Assembly (NCBI GenBank): GCA_024637155.1
Contig: JAGXFR010000028.1
Span: 1 to 64,000, forward strand
Direction: 5' to 3'
Origin: Burkholderiaceae bacterium
GTDB lineage: Bacteria; Pseudomonadota; Gammaproteobacteria; Burkholderiales; Burkholderiaceae_E
DNA: 64,000 nt
The stretch's first letter is position 1. Each line of letters starts with the position of its first letter. The notes below the pieces were generated by a model. It did not search any database. It was given only the letters and a program-made list of their open reading frames with translations, and had not been told where the DNA came from. The translations under genes were made by a program, and so were the position numbers. This document shows, piece after piece, positions 32,101 through 39,708 of the stretch.

Positions 32101-32137
32101 AGTCTGGCGGAATTGCGAAACGACTACGCGTCTGCAC
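29129..32137 (-). CDS. nrdJ: Adenosylcobalamin-dependent ribonucleotide reductase (class II)
   Basis: Class II reductase of about 1002 aa making deoxyribonucleotides with B12 and no oxygen requirement. It has the ATP-cone-free start [17 protein letters not shown], the first redox cysteine in [11 protein letters not shown], the active site [17 protein letters not shown], and [10 protein letters not shown]. The C-terminal part contains two tandem copies of a TSCPD-type unit ([19 protein letters not shown] and [19 protein letters not shown]) and ends in a CPEC...CTAC zinc ribbon. GTG 32137 is the preferred start; sequence upstream in frame is unlike the family. No B12 riboswitch or NrdR box was recognised in the 262-nt divergent gap upstream. 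Confidence 0.95.
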   Translation of the reverse strand: MQTRSRFAIPPDLESFLKLEDALSLRRHGGPELPPQDISADVLLEKYAKAGETSVDEVRQRVARALAAVEVPDCRLEWEEVFHRAMTDGFIPGGRINSAAGTDLVATLINCFVQPIDDCICGDGERVGIYDALAQAAETMRRGGGVGYDFSRIRPRGAWVKGTNSRASGPVSYMNVFDRSCETVESAGSRRGAQMGVLRCDHPDVEEFIHAKATGDLRNFNMSVAVTDSFMRALEADGPWELVHESRPSTRDGEPEPVCNAEGKWVYRTVPARDLWRQIMSSTYDHAEPGVLFIDMINRDNNLRYCERIDATNPCGEQALPAYGCCDLGSVDLTRFVDDAFEPGASFDFERFGANCAVAVRMLDNVLDATVWPLDQQLKEAQAKRRIGLGFTGLGDVLVMLNLRYDSDAGRLLASRISAQMRDSAYLASVDLAREKGAFPLFDAEKYLAAPSFASRLPDSIKAAIREHGIRNSHLLAIAPTGTISLAFADNASNGIEPAFSWFYSRKKRMADNSLQTYLVEDHAYRVFRHHCGLGDDIRMVPFDPARKLAPGKVFLAEDGARCAMLTPAFVSALEMQAMDHMRMSAVVQPFIDAAISKTVNVPEDYPFELFENLYLEAWRAGLKGITTYRPNSVLGSVLEVAPSTATAEKPDVEFLDPDRRLILEKAPSPPLASLRWPGRPKLADGNPSRTYAIDHPHGKFAVFIGHIENGKPYPFEVWVNGAEQPRGLGAVAKTLSMDMRAADRRWLDVKLAALEKASGDDAFELAMPPSGEMVPVPSLVAGFARLVRYRCNELGAFDETEAGDTPVIDALIGLKEPKAGPNGTLSWTVDVLNSSTGDDFVLFLKELVMPGGQRRPYSMWLSGEYPRVLDGLCKLLSLDMRVYDPAWVGMKLRKLLKYTEPNGDFFARIPGSEKSRSWPSTVAYLAQLVIHRYAMLGILNEEGYPTANAGILAVPSSEATATEASIKPIAGKRCPECHNKTMIRKDGCDFCTACGHVGACG

Positions 32138-32399
32138 CGAGGATCCGTCTGCCGATTGACAGCCGGATGTGCCGATCCAGTTTCGAACGGCACGGGGTGA
32201 AACTTTAACAAATTCAGTCGGATTTCCCCAAGGTTTTTTTGCGCGCGCGCGGGTTGTCGACTTGGCATTGCGGTCAAGCCTTGACCCATGCGGGCTGCGC
32301 GCCGCCCTGCGTTTGGAATTCCGCCTCGTGAAACGAAATCGCGCTGTGGATTTCCCTCGTTGCGTTGGGGATACACTGTTGCAAACCGGAGAAAACAAC

Positions 32400-33233
32400 A
32401 TGGATGCAGCGCTTAAGGGGAAGACCCTGTTCATCAGCGGCGGGTCACGCGGAATCGGGTTGGCGATCGCGCGCCGCGCCGCCCAGGACGGAGCCAACGT
32501 GATTATTGCAGCCAAGACCGACAAACCCAATCCGAAGCTGCCCGGGACCATATTCAGCGCAGCCAAGGAGATCGAGGCGGCGGGCGGACGCTGCCTGCCG
32601 ATCCTGTGCGACATCCGGGAAGAGGGTCAGGTGAAGGAAGCGGTGCTGCAGGGCGCGGAGGCGTTCGACGGCATCGATATCCTCGTAAACAACGCGAGCG
32701 CGATCAACCTTACCCCGACCGAGGGGACGCCGATCCGGCGCTTCGATCTGATGTTCGGCGTCAACGTGCGCGGCACCTTCCTGTGCACCCAGGCCGTGCT
32801 GCCCCACCTGAAGCGCTCGGCGGAACGCGGGCGCAACCCGCACGTGCTCACGCTCTCGCCGCCGCTCAACATGGAGCCGCGCTGGTTCGCGCCGCATCTT
32901 GCCTACACGATGGCCAAGTACGGGATGAGCATGTGCGTGCTCGGCCACGCGGAAGAGTTTCGTCCCTACGGGATCGCAGTGAACGCGCTGTGGCCGCGCA
33001 CGGTAATTCAGACTGCGGCGCTGCAGATGATTCCCGGCATCACCCCCGAGCACTGCCGCACGCCCCAGATCATGGCCGACGCGGCGCACTGCATCCTCTC
33101 GAGCGACGGCCGTGAACACACCGGCAACTTCTACATCGATGACGAAGTCCTCACCGCGAGCGGGGTCGAGGATCTGGGCCAGTACGCGGTGGTGCCGGGC
33201 AGCAAGGAGTTGTTGCCCGACCTGTTCCTGTAA
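32400..33233 (+). CDS. Short-chain dehydrogenase/reductase, HSDL2-like
   Basis: Classical-fold SDR of 277 aa. It has NAD(P)-binding GGSRGIGLA near residue 15, NNAS at about 95, and the active-site pair [10 protein letters not shown] (Tyr-x3-Lys near 170). The [23 protein letters not shown] block and the INALWPRT-like [14 protein letters not shown] are diagnostic of the bacterial relatives of human HSDL2, linked to lipid metabolism. The sterol carrier domain of the human protein is absent. The start ATG 32400 follows CCGGAGAAAACAAC. It is divergent from nrdJ and 44 nt before a glycerophosphodiesterase gene. Substrate unknown. Confidence 0.9.
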   Translation: MDAALKGKTLFISGGSRGIGLAIARRAAQDGANVIIAAKTDKPNPKLPGTIFSAAKEIEAAGGRCLPILCDIREEGQVKEAVLQGAEAFDGIDILVNNASAINLTPTEGTPIRRFDLMFGVNVRGTFLCTQAVLPHLKRSAERGRNPHVLTLSPPLNMEPRWFAPHLAYTMAKYGMSMCVLGHAEEFRPYGIAVNALWPRTVIQTAALQMIPGITPEHCRTPQIMADAAHCILSSDGREHTGNFYIDDEVLTASGVEDLGQYAVVPGSKELLPDLFL

Positions 33234-33277
33234 GGCCCGCGTGCGGACACGCAGGTTGCAACGAGGAGCGGGCGATC

Positions 33278-34249
33278 ATGATCATGAGATGGGGAACGGG
33301 GCTTCGCGGGTGTGCATTGCTGGTGATGGCGGCGGTTGCGTTGCCGGCGCTGGCCTTCGACCTGCAGGGTCATCGCGGCGCACGGGGTCTGGCACCCGAG
33401 AACACCATCGCCGCATTCACGCGCGCGGTCGGGATCGGTGTCAGCACGCTGGAGACCGACATCGCCGTTACGCGCGATGGCGTGCTGGTGCTGTCGCACG
33501 ATCCGCACCTCAACGCGGATCTGGTGCGCGGGCCCGACGGTCGCTGGCTTGCGGGCACGGGGCCGGCGATCCACTCGCTCTCCTTCGAGGATCTGCGCCG
33601 CTACGACATCGGCCGGGTGAATCCGGAGAGCCGCTACGGGCGCCAATGGCCGGAGCAGAAGGCGGCCGACGGCGAGCGCTTCCCGCGCCTGGATGAACTG
33701 TTCACTCTGGCGCGTGCGAGCGGACCCGCACTGCGGCTCAACCTCGAGATCAAGATCACGCCGCAGAGCGATGCCGAGACCCCGGACCCCGAACGCTTTG
33801 CGGCACTCGTCGTGGAGGCCGTGCGTGCGGCCGGGTTCGCGAACCGGGTGACGATTCAATCCTTCGACTGGCGCCCGCTGCTCGTGGTGCGCCGCATCGC
33901 GCCGGAGATCCCCATTGCGTGCCTGACGATCGAGTCGGCGAACTTCAACACGATCGGCGCCGCCGACCCGTCGCCCTGGCACGCGCAGCTGCGTCGGGCC
34001 GATTACGGTGGCTCGATCCCGCGTCTGGTGCAGGCCGCCGGCTGCACGACCTGGTCGATGTTCTGGCGCAACCTGACCCCCGAGCTATTGGCCGAGTCGA
34101 AGGCGCTGGGCCTGAAAGTGCTGCCCTGGACGGTGAACGATCCGCTCGAAATGCGCCGCCTGATTGGCATGGGCGTGGACGGCCTGATCACCGACTATCC
34201 CGATCGGCTGCGCCAGGTGATGAGCGAACGCGGGATGCCTTTGCCCTGA
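33278..34249 (+). CDS. Periplasmic glycerophosphodiester phosphodiesterase
   Basis: GDPD-family enzyme of 323 aa releasing glycerol 3-phosphate from glycerophosphodiesters. A signal peptide (LLVMAAVALPALA, cleavage near residue 26) puts it in the periplasm. Catalytic motifs are HRGARGLAPENT, ETDIAVTRDGVLVLSHDP, LEIKI and the final GVDGLITDYPDRL. Two in-frame ATGs (33278, 33284) follow GAGGAG. It is convergent with yciA. Substrate head group is not predictable. Confidence 0.92.
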   Translation: MIMRWGTGLRGCALLVMAAVALPALAFDLQGHRGARGLAPENTIAAFTRAVGIGVSTLETDIAVTRDGVLVLSHDPHLNADLVRGPDGRWLAGTGPAIHSLSFEDLRRYDIGRVNPESRYGRQWPEQKAADGERFPRLDELFTLARASGPALRLNLEIKITPQSDAETPDPERFAALVVEAVRAAGFANRVTIQSFDWRPLLVVRRIAPEIPIACLTIESANFNTIGAADPSPWHAQLRRADYGGSIPRLVQAAGCTTWSMFWRNLTPELLAESKALGLKVLPWTVNDPLEMRRLIGMGVDGLITDYPDRLRQVMSERGMPLP

Positions 34250-34315
34250 GCCGCGGCAGCGCGACGCAGGCCGGCTGGCCTTGCGCAGATGCGTGGGTCG
34301 GCCCCGGCGCGCGCC

Positions 34316-34723
34316 TCAGCCTTTCTGGGCCGGCACCGGACGCGGTCGGCGCTGCGCGTCCGTGGCGACATAGGTGAGCGTCGCCTCGGTGACCTTGACG
34401 ACGTGGTCGTCGACCCGGTTGCGCTGTGAATACACCTCGACCCGCACCGTCAGCGAGGTCGTGCCCACCCGCACGATGTCGGCATAGAAGGTCAGCAGGT
34501 CGCCGACGAACACCGGTTGCTCGAACACGAAGGAGTTGACCGCCACGGTCGCGATGCGGCCGTTGGCGCGCCGCACCGCCGGCACGGATCCGGCGATGTC
34601 GACGTGCGACATGATCCAGCCGCCGAATACGTCGCCGTGGATGTTCGCGTCCGCCGGCCTCGGCATCACGCGCAGTGCCGGGATCTTGCCCGCGGGAAGT
34701 TCGACCGGGTTTTCGGTGGGCAC
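34316..34723 (-). CDS. yciA: YciA-like acyl-CoA thioesterase
   Basis: Hotdog-fold thioesterase of 135 aa hydrolysing acyl-CoAs. The family core is clear: RVMPRPADANIHGDVFGGWIMSHVDIA with the catalytic Asp region, AVNSFVFEQPVFVGDLL, and VTEATLTYVA. GTG 34723 is chosen because GAGGAA lies 6 nt upstream and the resulting length matches YciA; ATG 34780 would add 19 residues. The gene is single and convergent with the glycerophosphodiesterase gene. Upstream of it lies an 870-nt gene-free stretch holding a structured repeat. Confidence 0.9.
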   Translation of the reverse strand: MPTENPVELPAGKIPALRVMPRPADANIHGDVFGGWIMSHVDIAGSVPAVRRANGRIATVAVNSFVFEQPVFVGDLLTFYADIVRVGTTSLTVRVEVYSQRNRVDDHVVKVTEATLTYVATDAQRRPRPVPAQKG

Positions 34724-34876
34724 GGAGTGTTCCTCGCGTTCGGGCAGCGTCGCCGCGGCGCGACGGACGCGAACGAGCATAGCGCCATTCGCGCGGCTTT
34801 CATAGTTGCCGCGGCGCGTGGGGCGGTCGGATTCCTGCGTTGCTCTGCGCGCCGGGGTTCTCGCGTGGCGCGCCGC

Positions 34877-34929
34877 GGTCAGGCGCCCGCAGTCGCGGCA
34901 CGTGATCCGCTTTGTGCGGACGCCTGACC
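34877..34929 (+). repeat. Hairpin A, left end of copy 1
   Basis: Outer stem GGTCAGGCG/CGCCTGACC (9 bp), middle stem CCGCA/TGCGG, inner stem GCGG/CCGC, loop CACGTGAT. Same 53-nt length and architecture as the hairpin at 60132-60184, where the middle stem is CCGCG/CGCGG, a compensated change. Confidence 0.8.
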
Positions 34930-35024
34930 ACACCGCGCTACGTTGCGTTTCGGCTCGCAAGCAGATCGCTGCGATGTCGCGACACGGCTCATGCTCCACG
35001 CGTGCGGCAACGACGGCGCAGCGT

Positions 35025-35071
35025 CTCGCGGCGGGCGCCCGGCTCGTTACCCGGGCGCCACGCGCCGCGAG
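35025..35071 (+). repeat. Hairpin B1 of copy 1
   Basis: Outer stem CTCGCGGCG/CGCCGCGAG (9 bp) and inner stem GGCGCCCGG/CCGGGCGCC (9 bp), loop CTCGTTAC. Almost identical, in inverted orientation, to 59990-60036. Confidence 0.85.
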
Positions 35072-35198
35072 CCCGCCCGCCGGTGAGAGCGTGGGTCTGC
35101 AAGCAAGACACATGAGGCCCCTGCGCAGTAATCACGGACGAACCGCTTGCTCAAGCATGCATGCCACTGCACTGCCCAGCGCGCCGCTGGCGGACGCG

Positions 35199-35228
35199 CA
35201 CCCGATCGGATAACGGGCCGATCGGGTG
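35199..35228 (-). repeat. Hairpin B2 of copy 1
   Basis: Eleven-bp stem CACCCGATCGG/CCGATCGGGTG with loop CCCGTTAT on the minus strand. Counterpart at 59812-59835 keeps the CCGATCGG core, but its terminal pairs differ. Confidence 0.8.
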
Positions 35229-35369
35229 TGCGGGAGCGCGGTGCGCCGCTCCCATGTTCGCGGGAGACCTGAGCGTGCCAGTCGCATGGCAAGTGCGGCG
35301 GTCGTTCGCATGAGGGCTGTGCTTGCCGACTTGCTGAACCGTGTGCAGACACGCCTCAAAGCGTGATGT

Positions 35370-35422
35370 GGTCAGGCGTCCTGACCAAGCGGATCCCGTG
35401 CCGCGACTCAAGGACGCCTGAC
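35370..35422 (-). repeat. Hairpin A, right inverted end of copy 1
   Basis: GGTCAGGCG at 35370 and CGCCTGAC ending 35422 enclose, on the minus strand, GCGG-CACGGGAT-CCGC. Its interior matches the 34877-34929 hairpin in inverted orientation (shared AGTCGCGGCACG and GATCCGCTT), so the element has inverted terminal repeats. Confidence 0.8.
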
Positions 35423-35468
35423 GACAGCACGCCATGACGAAAGACCCGCGAGCGACGACAGCACGCCA
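35420..35468 (+). repeat. 15-nt direct repeat at the right edge of copy 1
   Basis: GACGACAGCACGCCA occurs at 35420-35434 and again at 35454-35468, offset by 34 nt. It starts within the last bases of hairpin A. Not seen at the edges of copy 2. Confidence 0.6.
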
Positions 35469-35595
35469 CGCCGCCCGCGGCCCGCCGGCAATCGCGGTAG
35501 ACTCCCGCAGACCCGCGCACAGCAGGACAAGAGCGCCGGCCATGGGGCGCCGCGCACGCGCAGCGGCGACGGAACGGAACGGGGAGAGCAGGAAA

Positions 35596-36657
35596 ATGAC
35601 AAGTCACCGCATCGCGGTAATTCCGGGCGACGGGATCGGCAACGAAGTGGTGCCCGCAGGGCTGCAGGTTCTCGAAGCGGCGGCGAGCCGCTTCGACATC
35701 CAACTCGCCTTCGATCACTTCGACTTCGCCTGCTGCGACTACTACGTCAAGCACGGCAAGATGATGCCCGACGACTGGAAGGAGCGAATCGGCGGCCACG
35801 ACGCAATCTACTACGGCGCGGTCGGCTGGCCCGCGACGGTGCCCGACCACATCTCCCTGTGGGGTTCGCTGCTGCTGTTCCGGCGCGAGTTCGACCAGTA
35901 CATCAATTTGCGCCCGGTCCGCCTGATGCCGGGCGTGCCCTGTCCGCTGGCCAATCGCGTGCCTGGCGACATCGACTTCTACGTGGTCCGCGAGAACACC
36001 GAGGGCGAGTATTCGTCGCTGGGCGGCAAGATGTTCGCCGGCACCGCGCGCGAGTTCGTCATCCAGGAGTCGGTGTTCACGCGCGTGGGCGTGGATCGGG
36101 TGCTGCGCTATGCCTTCGAGCTGGCGATGAAGCGCAAGAAGCGCCTGACCTCGGCCACCAAGTCCAACGGCATTTTCATCTCGATGCCCTACTGGGACGA
36201 GCGCGTCGCCGACGTGGCCACCGAGTACCCGGAAGTGAGCGTCGAGAAGTTCCACATCGACATCCTGACCGCGCACTTCGTGCGCAATCCGCACTGGTTC
36301 GACGTGGTCGTGGCCTCGAACCTCTTCGGCGACATCCTCTCGGACCTCGGCCCGGCATGCACCGGAACGATCGCCATCGCCCCGTCGGCAAACATCAACC
36401 CCGAGCGCAACTTCCCGTCGCTCTTCGAGCCCGTGCACGGGTCGGCGCCCGACATCACGGGCAAGGGGATCGCCAACCCGATCGGACAGATCTGGTGCGG
36501 CGCGATGATGCTCGATCATCTGGGCCATCCGCAGGCGCACGATGCGATCCTCGCGGCCATCCAGAAGGTGACGGCCGAGGGGCCGCGCACGCCTGACATG
36601 GGCGGGAAGGCGACGACCGGGGACGTCGCGCGGGCGATCGTCGCGGCGCTGGGCTGA
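35596..36657 (+). CDS. ttuC: Tartrate dehydrogenase/D-malate decarboxylase type enzyme
   Basis: Isocitrate/isopropylmalate dehydrogenase-family enzyme of 353 aa, NAD- and metal-dependent, acting on D-malate or tartrate. Marks are IAVIPGDGIGNEVVPAG at the N-terminus, YYGAVGWPATVPDHISLWG, LRPVRLMPG for substrate binding, ENTEGEYSSLGG, VVASNLFGDILSDLG for the metal-binding Asp pair and LFEPVHGSAPDI. The WGSLLLFRREFDQYINLRP block points to the TtuC branch and away from LeuB. ATG 35596 follows GGAGAGCAGGAAA. A glycerate kinase gene follows 63 nt later, as in tartrate/hydroxypyruvate utilisation loci. Confidence 0.92.
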   Translation: MTSHRIAVIPGDGIGNEVVPAGLQVLEAAASRFDIQLAFDHFDFACCDYYVKHGKMMPDDWKERIGGHDAIYYGAVGWPATVPDHISLWGSLLLFRREFDQYINLRPVRLMPGVPCPLANRVPGDIDFYVVRENTEGEYSSLGGKMFAGTAREFVIQESVFTRVGVDRVLRYAFELAMKRKKRLTSATKSNGIFISMPYWDERVADVATEYPEVSVEKFHIDILTAHFVRNPHWFDVVVASNLFGDILSDLGPACTGTIAIAPSANINPERNFPSLFEPVHGSAPDITGKGIANPIGQIWCGAMMLDHLGHPQAHDAILAAIQKVTAEGPRTPDMGGKATTGDVARAIVAALG

Positions 36658-36720
36658 GCCGGATTGCGGTGGCGGACTCGGGACGCGGCACGCAGCGCAG
36701 TTCGCGGGAGTGATGCAAGC

Positions 36721-38031
36721 ATGGCAACGATGAACCCCAGATCGATGCTGATCGAGAGTTTCCGGGCAGCGGTTTCCGCGGCGGATCCCGCCCGGGTGCT
36801 GGCGGCGCACCTGCCGGACGCGCAGGCCATCGCCGGGTTCGGCCGAACCTGCGTGGTCGGGGCGGGCAAGGCGGCGGCGAGCATGGCGGCCGCGGTGGAG
36901 GCCCACTGGCCGGCGGACGCCGCGCTCGACGGCCTGGTGGTCACCCGCTACGGGCACGGCCTGGCCTGCCGGCGCATCGAGGTGCTCGAGGCTGGGCATC
37001 CGGTGCCCGACGAGGCGGGCGAGCAGGCGGCACGCTCGATTCTCGCGCGCTGCGCGGAGCTGGCCGCGTCGGACCTGCTGATCGTGCTGATCTCGGGCGG
37101 AGCATCCAGCCTGCTCGCGCTGCCGGTCGATGCGGTCCCGATGGCAGACCTCAAGGCGGTGACGCGGGCGTTGCTCGCGAGCGGCGCGCCGATCCAGGAC
37201 ATCAACGTGGTGCGCAAGCACCTCTCCCGGATCCAGGGGGGGCGGCTCGCGCAGGCAACCCGCGCACGGGTGCTCGCCCTCGTGATCTCGGACGTCGCCG
37301 GAGACGAGATCTCGGCGATCGGATCGGGGCCCTGCGCGCCCGACCCGAGCACCTACGAGGAGGCACGAGCCGTCCTGCGGCGTTGGCGGGTCGAGCCGCC
37401 GGAGTCGGTCGCCGAGCACCTGCGGCGCGGCGAGAGCGGGGACGTCGACGAAACGCCCAAGCCAGGCGAGCCTTTCTTCGAGCGGGTGGAAAACCGCCTG
37501 GTCGCCACCGCACAGGCAAGCCTCGCCGCCGCGGCTGCGTTCTTCGCTGACGCGGGCGTGCGGCCCGTCGTGCTGGGCGATGCGATCGCCGGGGAAGCGC
37601 GCGATGTCGCCCAGGTGCACGCCGCGATTGCCGGGGAACTCGATGCCCGCGGCGAGCGCTCCTTCGGCGCCGGTTTTCGCCGGCCGCTGGCGCTGATCTC
37701 CGGCGGCGAGTGCACGGTGACCATCGGGCCACCGGGCGGTGGACGGGGCGGTCGCTGCAGCGAGTTCCTGCTCGCGTTCGCGCTCGCGGTCCGTGCCGGC
37801 GAGGTGTGGGCGCTCGCCGCCGACACCGATGGGATCGACGGGTCGGAGAGCAATGCCGGCGCGCTGCTGACCCCCGCCACGCTGCGCCGCGCCCGGGAAG
37901 CCGGAATCGATGCGCCGGCCTTTCTCGAGCGCCACGACAGCTATTCCTTCTTCGACGCGCTGGGCGACCTGGTGGTCACCGGCCCCACGCGGACCAACGT
38001 CAACGACTACCGCGCGGTGTTGCTGCCATGA
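36721..38031 (+). CDS. ttuD: Glycerate 2-kinase (TtuD/GckA family)
   Basis: MOFRL-type glycerate kinase of 436 aa, formerly annotated hydroxypyruvate reductase. It feeds glycerate into glycolysis as 2-phosphoglycerate. Visible landmarks are VVGAGKAAASMAAAVE, EAGHPVPDEAG, LISGGASSLLALP, DINVVRKHLSRIQGGRLA, ISDVAGDEISAIGSGPCAPD, ISGGECTVT and the C-terminal MOFRL-like AADTDGIDGSESNAGA...TNVNDYRAVLL. ATG 36721 is preferred; ATG 36730 is possible. It is coupled to ttuC and its stop overlaps the pyrC ATG (ATGA). Confidence 0.92.
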   Translation: MATMNPRSMLIESFRAAVSAADPARVLAAHLPDAQAIAGFGRTCVVGAGKAAASMAAAVEAHWPADAALDGLVVTRYGHGLACRRIEVLEAGHPVPDEAGEQAARSILARCAELAASDLLIVLISGGASSLLALPVDAVPMADLKAVTRALLASGAPIQDINVVRKHLSRIQGGRLAQATRARVLALVISDVAGDEISAIGSGPCAPDPSTYEEARAVLRRWRVEPPESVAEHLRRGESGDVDETPKPGEPFFERVENRLVATAQASLAAAAAFFADAGVRPVVLGDAIAGEARDVAQVHAAIAGELDARGERSFGAGFRRPLALISGGECTVTIGPPGGGRGGRCSEFLLAFALAVRAGEVWALAADTDGIDGSESNAGALLTPATLRRAREAGIDAPAFLERHDSYSFFDALGDLVVTGPTRTNVNDYRAVLLP

Positions 38032-39071
38032 ACGAACTGAGCATCCTGCAGCCCGACGACTGGCACCTGCATCTGCGCGACGGGTCGGCGCTCGGCGCCG
38101 TGGTCGGCGCTTCGGGGGCGCAATTCGCGCGTGCCATCGTGATGCCCAACCTCAAGGCGCCGGTGGTGACGGTGGCGCAGGCGCTGGCCTATCGCGAGCG
38201 GATTCTCGCCGCCTTGCCCGCCGGCAGCCGTTTCGAACCGCTGATGACGCTCTACCTGACCGAGACCACGGTGCCGGCGGAAGTGCGTGCGGCGCGGGCC
38301 AGCGCTTTCGTGCATGCGGTCAAGCTCTACCCGGCGGGCGCCACCACGCATTCCGAGGCCGGGGTCGGTGACTGGCGCCGGGTCCGTGCGACGCTCGCGG
38401 CGATGCAGGAAGTGGATCTGCCCCTGCTGGTGCACGGTGAGGTCACCGAGCGCGACGTCGACGTGTTCGATCGGGAGGAGGCATTCATCGAGCGCGTGCT
38501 CGTGCCGCTGCGTGGCGAGTTCCCGGAACTGCGCGTGGTATTCGAGCACGTGACCACGCGCCAGGCGGTCGACTATGTGCGCGAGGCCCCCGGCCGGATT
38601 GCCGCGACGATCACGCCGCAGCACCTTCTCTACAATCGCAACGCGATCTTCTCGGGCGGTTTGCGCCCGCACTGGTACTGCCTGCCCGTGCTCAAGCGCG
38701 AGGAACATCGGCTCGCGCTGGTCGCGGCGGCCACCAGCGGCAACCCGCGCTTCTTCCTGGGCACCGACAGCGCGCCCCACGCGGCACGGCTCAAGGAGCA
38801 CGCGGCGGCATGCGCCGGCTGCTACACCGCGCCCCACGCGCTCGAGCTCTATGCGTGTGCGTTCGAAACGGCCGGAGCGCTCGCGCGACTGGAAGGCTTC
38901 GCAAGTCTGTACGGGCCGGATTTCTACGGCTTGGCGCGCAATCGGGGCCGCGTGTTGCTGCGCCGCGCTCCCTGGCAGATCCCGGCTACGCTGCCCTTCG
39001 GCGCCGAGGGCATCGTGCCGCTGGCCGCCGGCGAGACGCTCGACTGGAAATTCGTCGGGCCGACGCCCTAG
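38028..39071 (+). CDS. pyrC: Dihydroorotase (PyrC type)
   Basis: Zinc amidohydrolase of 347 aa closing carbamoyl-aspartate to dihydroorotate in pyrimidine synthesis. It has the HxH metal pair in DDWHLHLRDG, the bridging lysine in AVKLYPAGATTHSE, His ligands in LLVHGEV and VFEHVTT, and Asp in FLGTDSAPHAA. These fit the homodimeric class II enzyme. It overlaps the glycerate kinase stop by 4 nt, so it is expressed from the same message. Its 3' end overlaps the convergent FimV-like gene by 4 nt. Confidence 0.97.
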   Translation: MNELSILQPDDWHLHLRDGSALGAVVGASGAQFARAIVMPNLKAPVVTVAQALAYRERILAALPAGSRFEPLMTLYLTETTVPAEVRAARASAFVHAVKLYPAGATTHSEAGVGDWRRVRATLAAMQEVDLPLLVHGEVTERDVDVFDREEAFIERVLVPLRGEFPELRVVFEHVTTRQAVDYVREAPGRIAATITPQHLLYNRNAIFSGGLRPHWYCLPVLKREEHRLALVAAATSGNPRFFLGTDSAPHAARLKEHAAACAGCYTAPHALELYACAFETAGALARLEGFASLYGPDFYGLARNRGRVLLRRAPWQIPATLPFGAEGIVPLAAGETLDWKFVGPTP

Positions 39072-39604
39072 CGCGTGGCACGACCCTTGCCGCGATGGCG
39101 CGCGCCGCGCCGCGGAGGCGGCGCCGCGGGGACCTCCATCGCGTCCGTCAGAATCTCGACCGGCGTGGCACGGAACGGTGGAATCCGCAGCGCATAGGTC
39201 GCGCGTGTTTCTGCGCCATCGTCGACCTGGACGGTCAGCCGCAGCGTGGAACCGGTGAACGGTTCCAACGTCGCGAAGAACACGACGTTGCGCTGCGCGG
39301 GCGTGGAAATCAGAAACGAGGATGGAACAGGCGACGCGTGACCGGGTTCTGCCTCGGCGGCGACAACGGAGAAGCGCGTCACCGAAATCCGCTCGCCGGG
39401 CACCGATCCGAAGGGAATCGCCAGGCGCAGCCGCTGCTCCTGCTGCGAGAGAACGCTGGCGTCGCCGAAGTCGATGGCGTGGGCCGGGCCGGCGAGTAAC
39501 CCGGAAATTCCGAAGCCGGCGAGGACGAGCCAGCGCTGGACGCAGTGCAGCGTGCGGGGCCTCGCCGCGCCTTCCCTGCGGTGCGTTCGGGCGAATGGTT
39601 CCAA
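39068..39604 (-). CDS. Exported protein with FimV N-terminal-like domain
   Basis: Protein of 178 aa with a signal peptide (WLVLAGFGISGLLAGPAHA, mature end IDFGDAS). The following segment, FGDASVLSQQEQRLRLAIPFG and the later RNVVFFATLEPFTGSTLRLTVQVDD, resembles the FimV N-terminal beta domain found in peptidoglycan-associated proteins, without the LysM and TPR parts. The C-terminus is Arg/Pro-rich. TTG 39604 is the start, 6 nt after AGGAGG. The resemblance is by pattern only; the function is unknown. It is a lone minus-strand gene between pyrC and rnpB. Confidence 0.65.
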   Translation of the reverse strand: MEPFARTHRREGAARPRTLHCVQRWLVLAGFGISGLLAGPAHAIDFGDASVLSQQEQRLRLAIPFGSVPGERISVTRFSVVAAEAEPGHASPVPSSFLISTPAQRNVVFFATLEPFTGSTLRLTVQVDDGAETRATYALRIPPFRATPVEILTDAMEVPAAPPPRRGARHRGKGRATR

Positions 39605-39696
39605 GTTCTTCCTCCTGAGACGGATCGGCGTCGAGTCGCGGGCGAAATGGTAGCGTTTTCGGGTGAGTCTCGCGCGCAGCGGCGGCGCCGAACCCG

Positions 39697-39702
39697 TAGA
39701 AT
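39697..39702 (+). promoter_or_regulatory. -10 element of rnpB
   Basis: TAGAAT ends 6 nt before the 5' end of the P1 helix (39709), exactly where a -10 box should lie for a mature or near-mature RNA start. No consensus -35 is visible. Confidence 0.6.
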
Positions 39703-39708
39703 GGGTCC

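Larger units (their letters stand above)
34877..35422 (+). repeat. Structured intergenic element, copy 1 (546 bp)
   Basis: Occupies most of the gene-free gap 34724-35595. It contains four hairpins in the order A (34877-34929), B1 (35025-35071), B2 inverted (35199-35228) and A inverted (35370-35422). Every hairpin has an 8-nt loop fitting CNCGKKAY when read in its own orientation. The reverse complement of 59611-60184 shows the same four hairpins in the same order, and also shares non-hairpin blocks such as CGCTGCGATG, GTCCGCCAGCGGCGCGCTG and CGACTTGCTGAACCGTG (one mismatch). Short open frames cross it but shared blocks fall in different codon phases in the two copies. Origin and role unknown. 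Confidence 0.85.

Noticed and set aside
32138-32399. Cobalamin riboswitch or NrdR box for nrdJ
   Set aside because: No B12-box-like GCCACTG core and no palindromic NrdR-type 16-mer pair visible by eye; a covariance search would be decisive. The CG-alternating run and T-tract at 32236-32252 have no clear role.
34806-35213. 135-aa open frame upstream of ttuC
   Set aside because: Formed by hairpins A and B1 of the repeat; the homologous block in copy 2 is in another codon phase.
34877-35422. CRISPR array or integron cassette array
   Set aside because: Repeats are inverted hairpins with unequal spacers and diverged stems, not regularly spaced direct repeats. No cas, integrase or attI-like gene is nearby.
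34877-35422. Insertion sequence
   Set aside because: Terminal inverted repeats exist, but there is no transposase frame and no clear target-site duplication; kept as a repeat element of unknown origin.
35356-37935. 859-aa minus-strand open frame
   Set aside because: It lies antisense across ttuC and ttuD, has an Arg/His/Gln-rich composition typical of antisense frames in GC-rich DNA and shows no domain.
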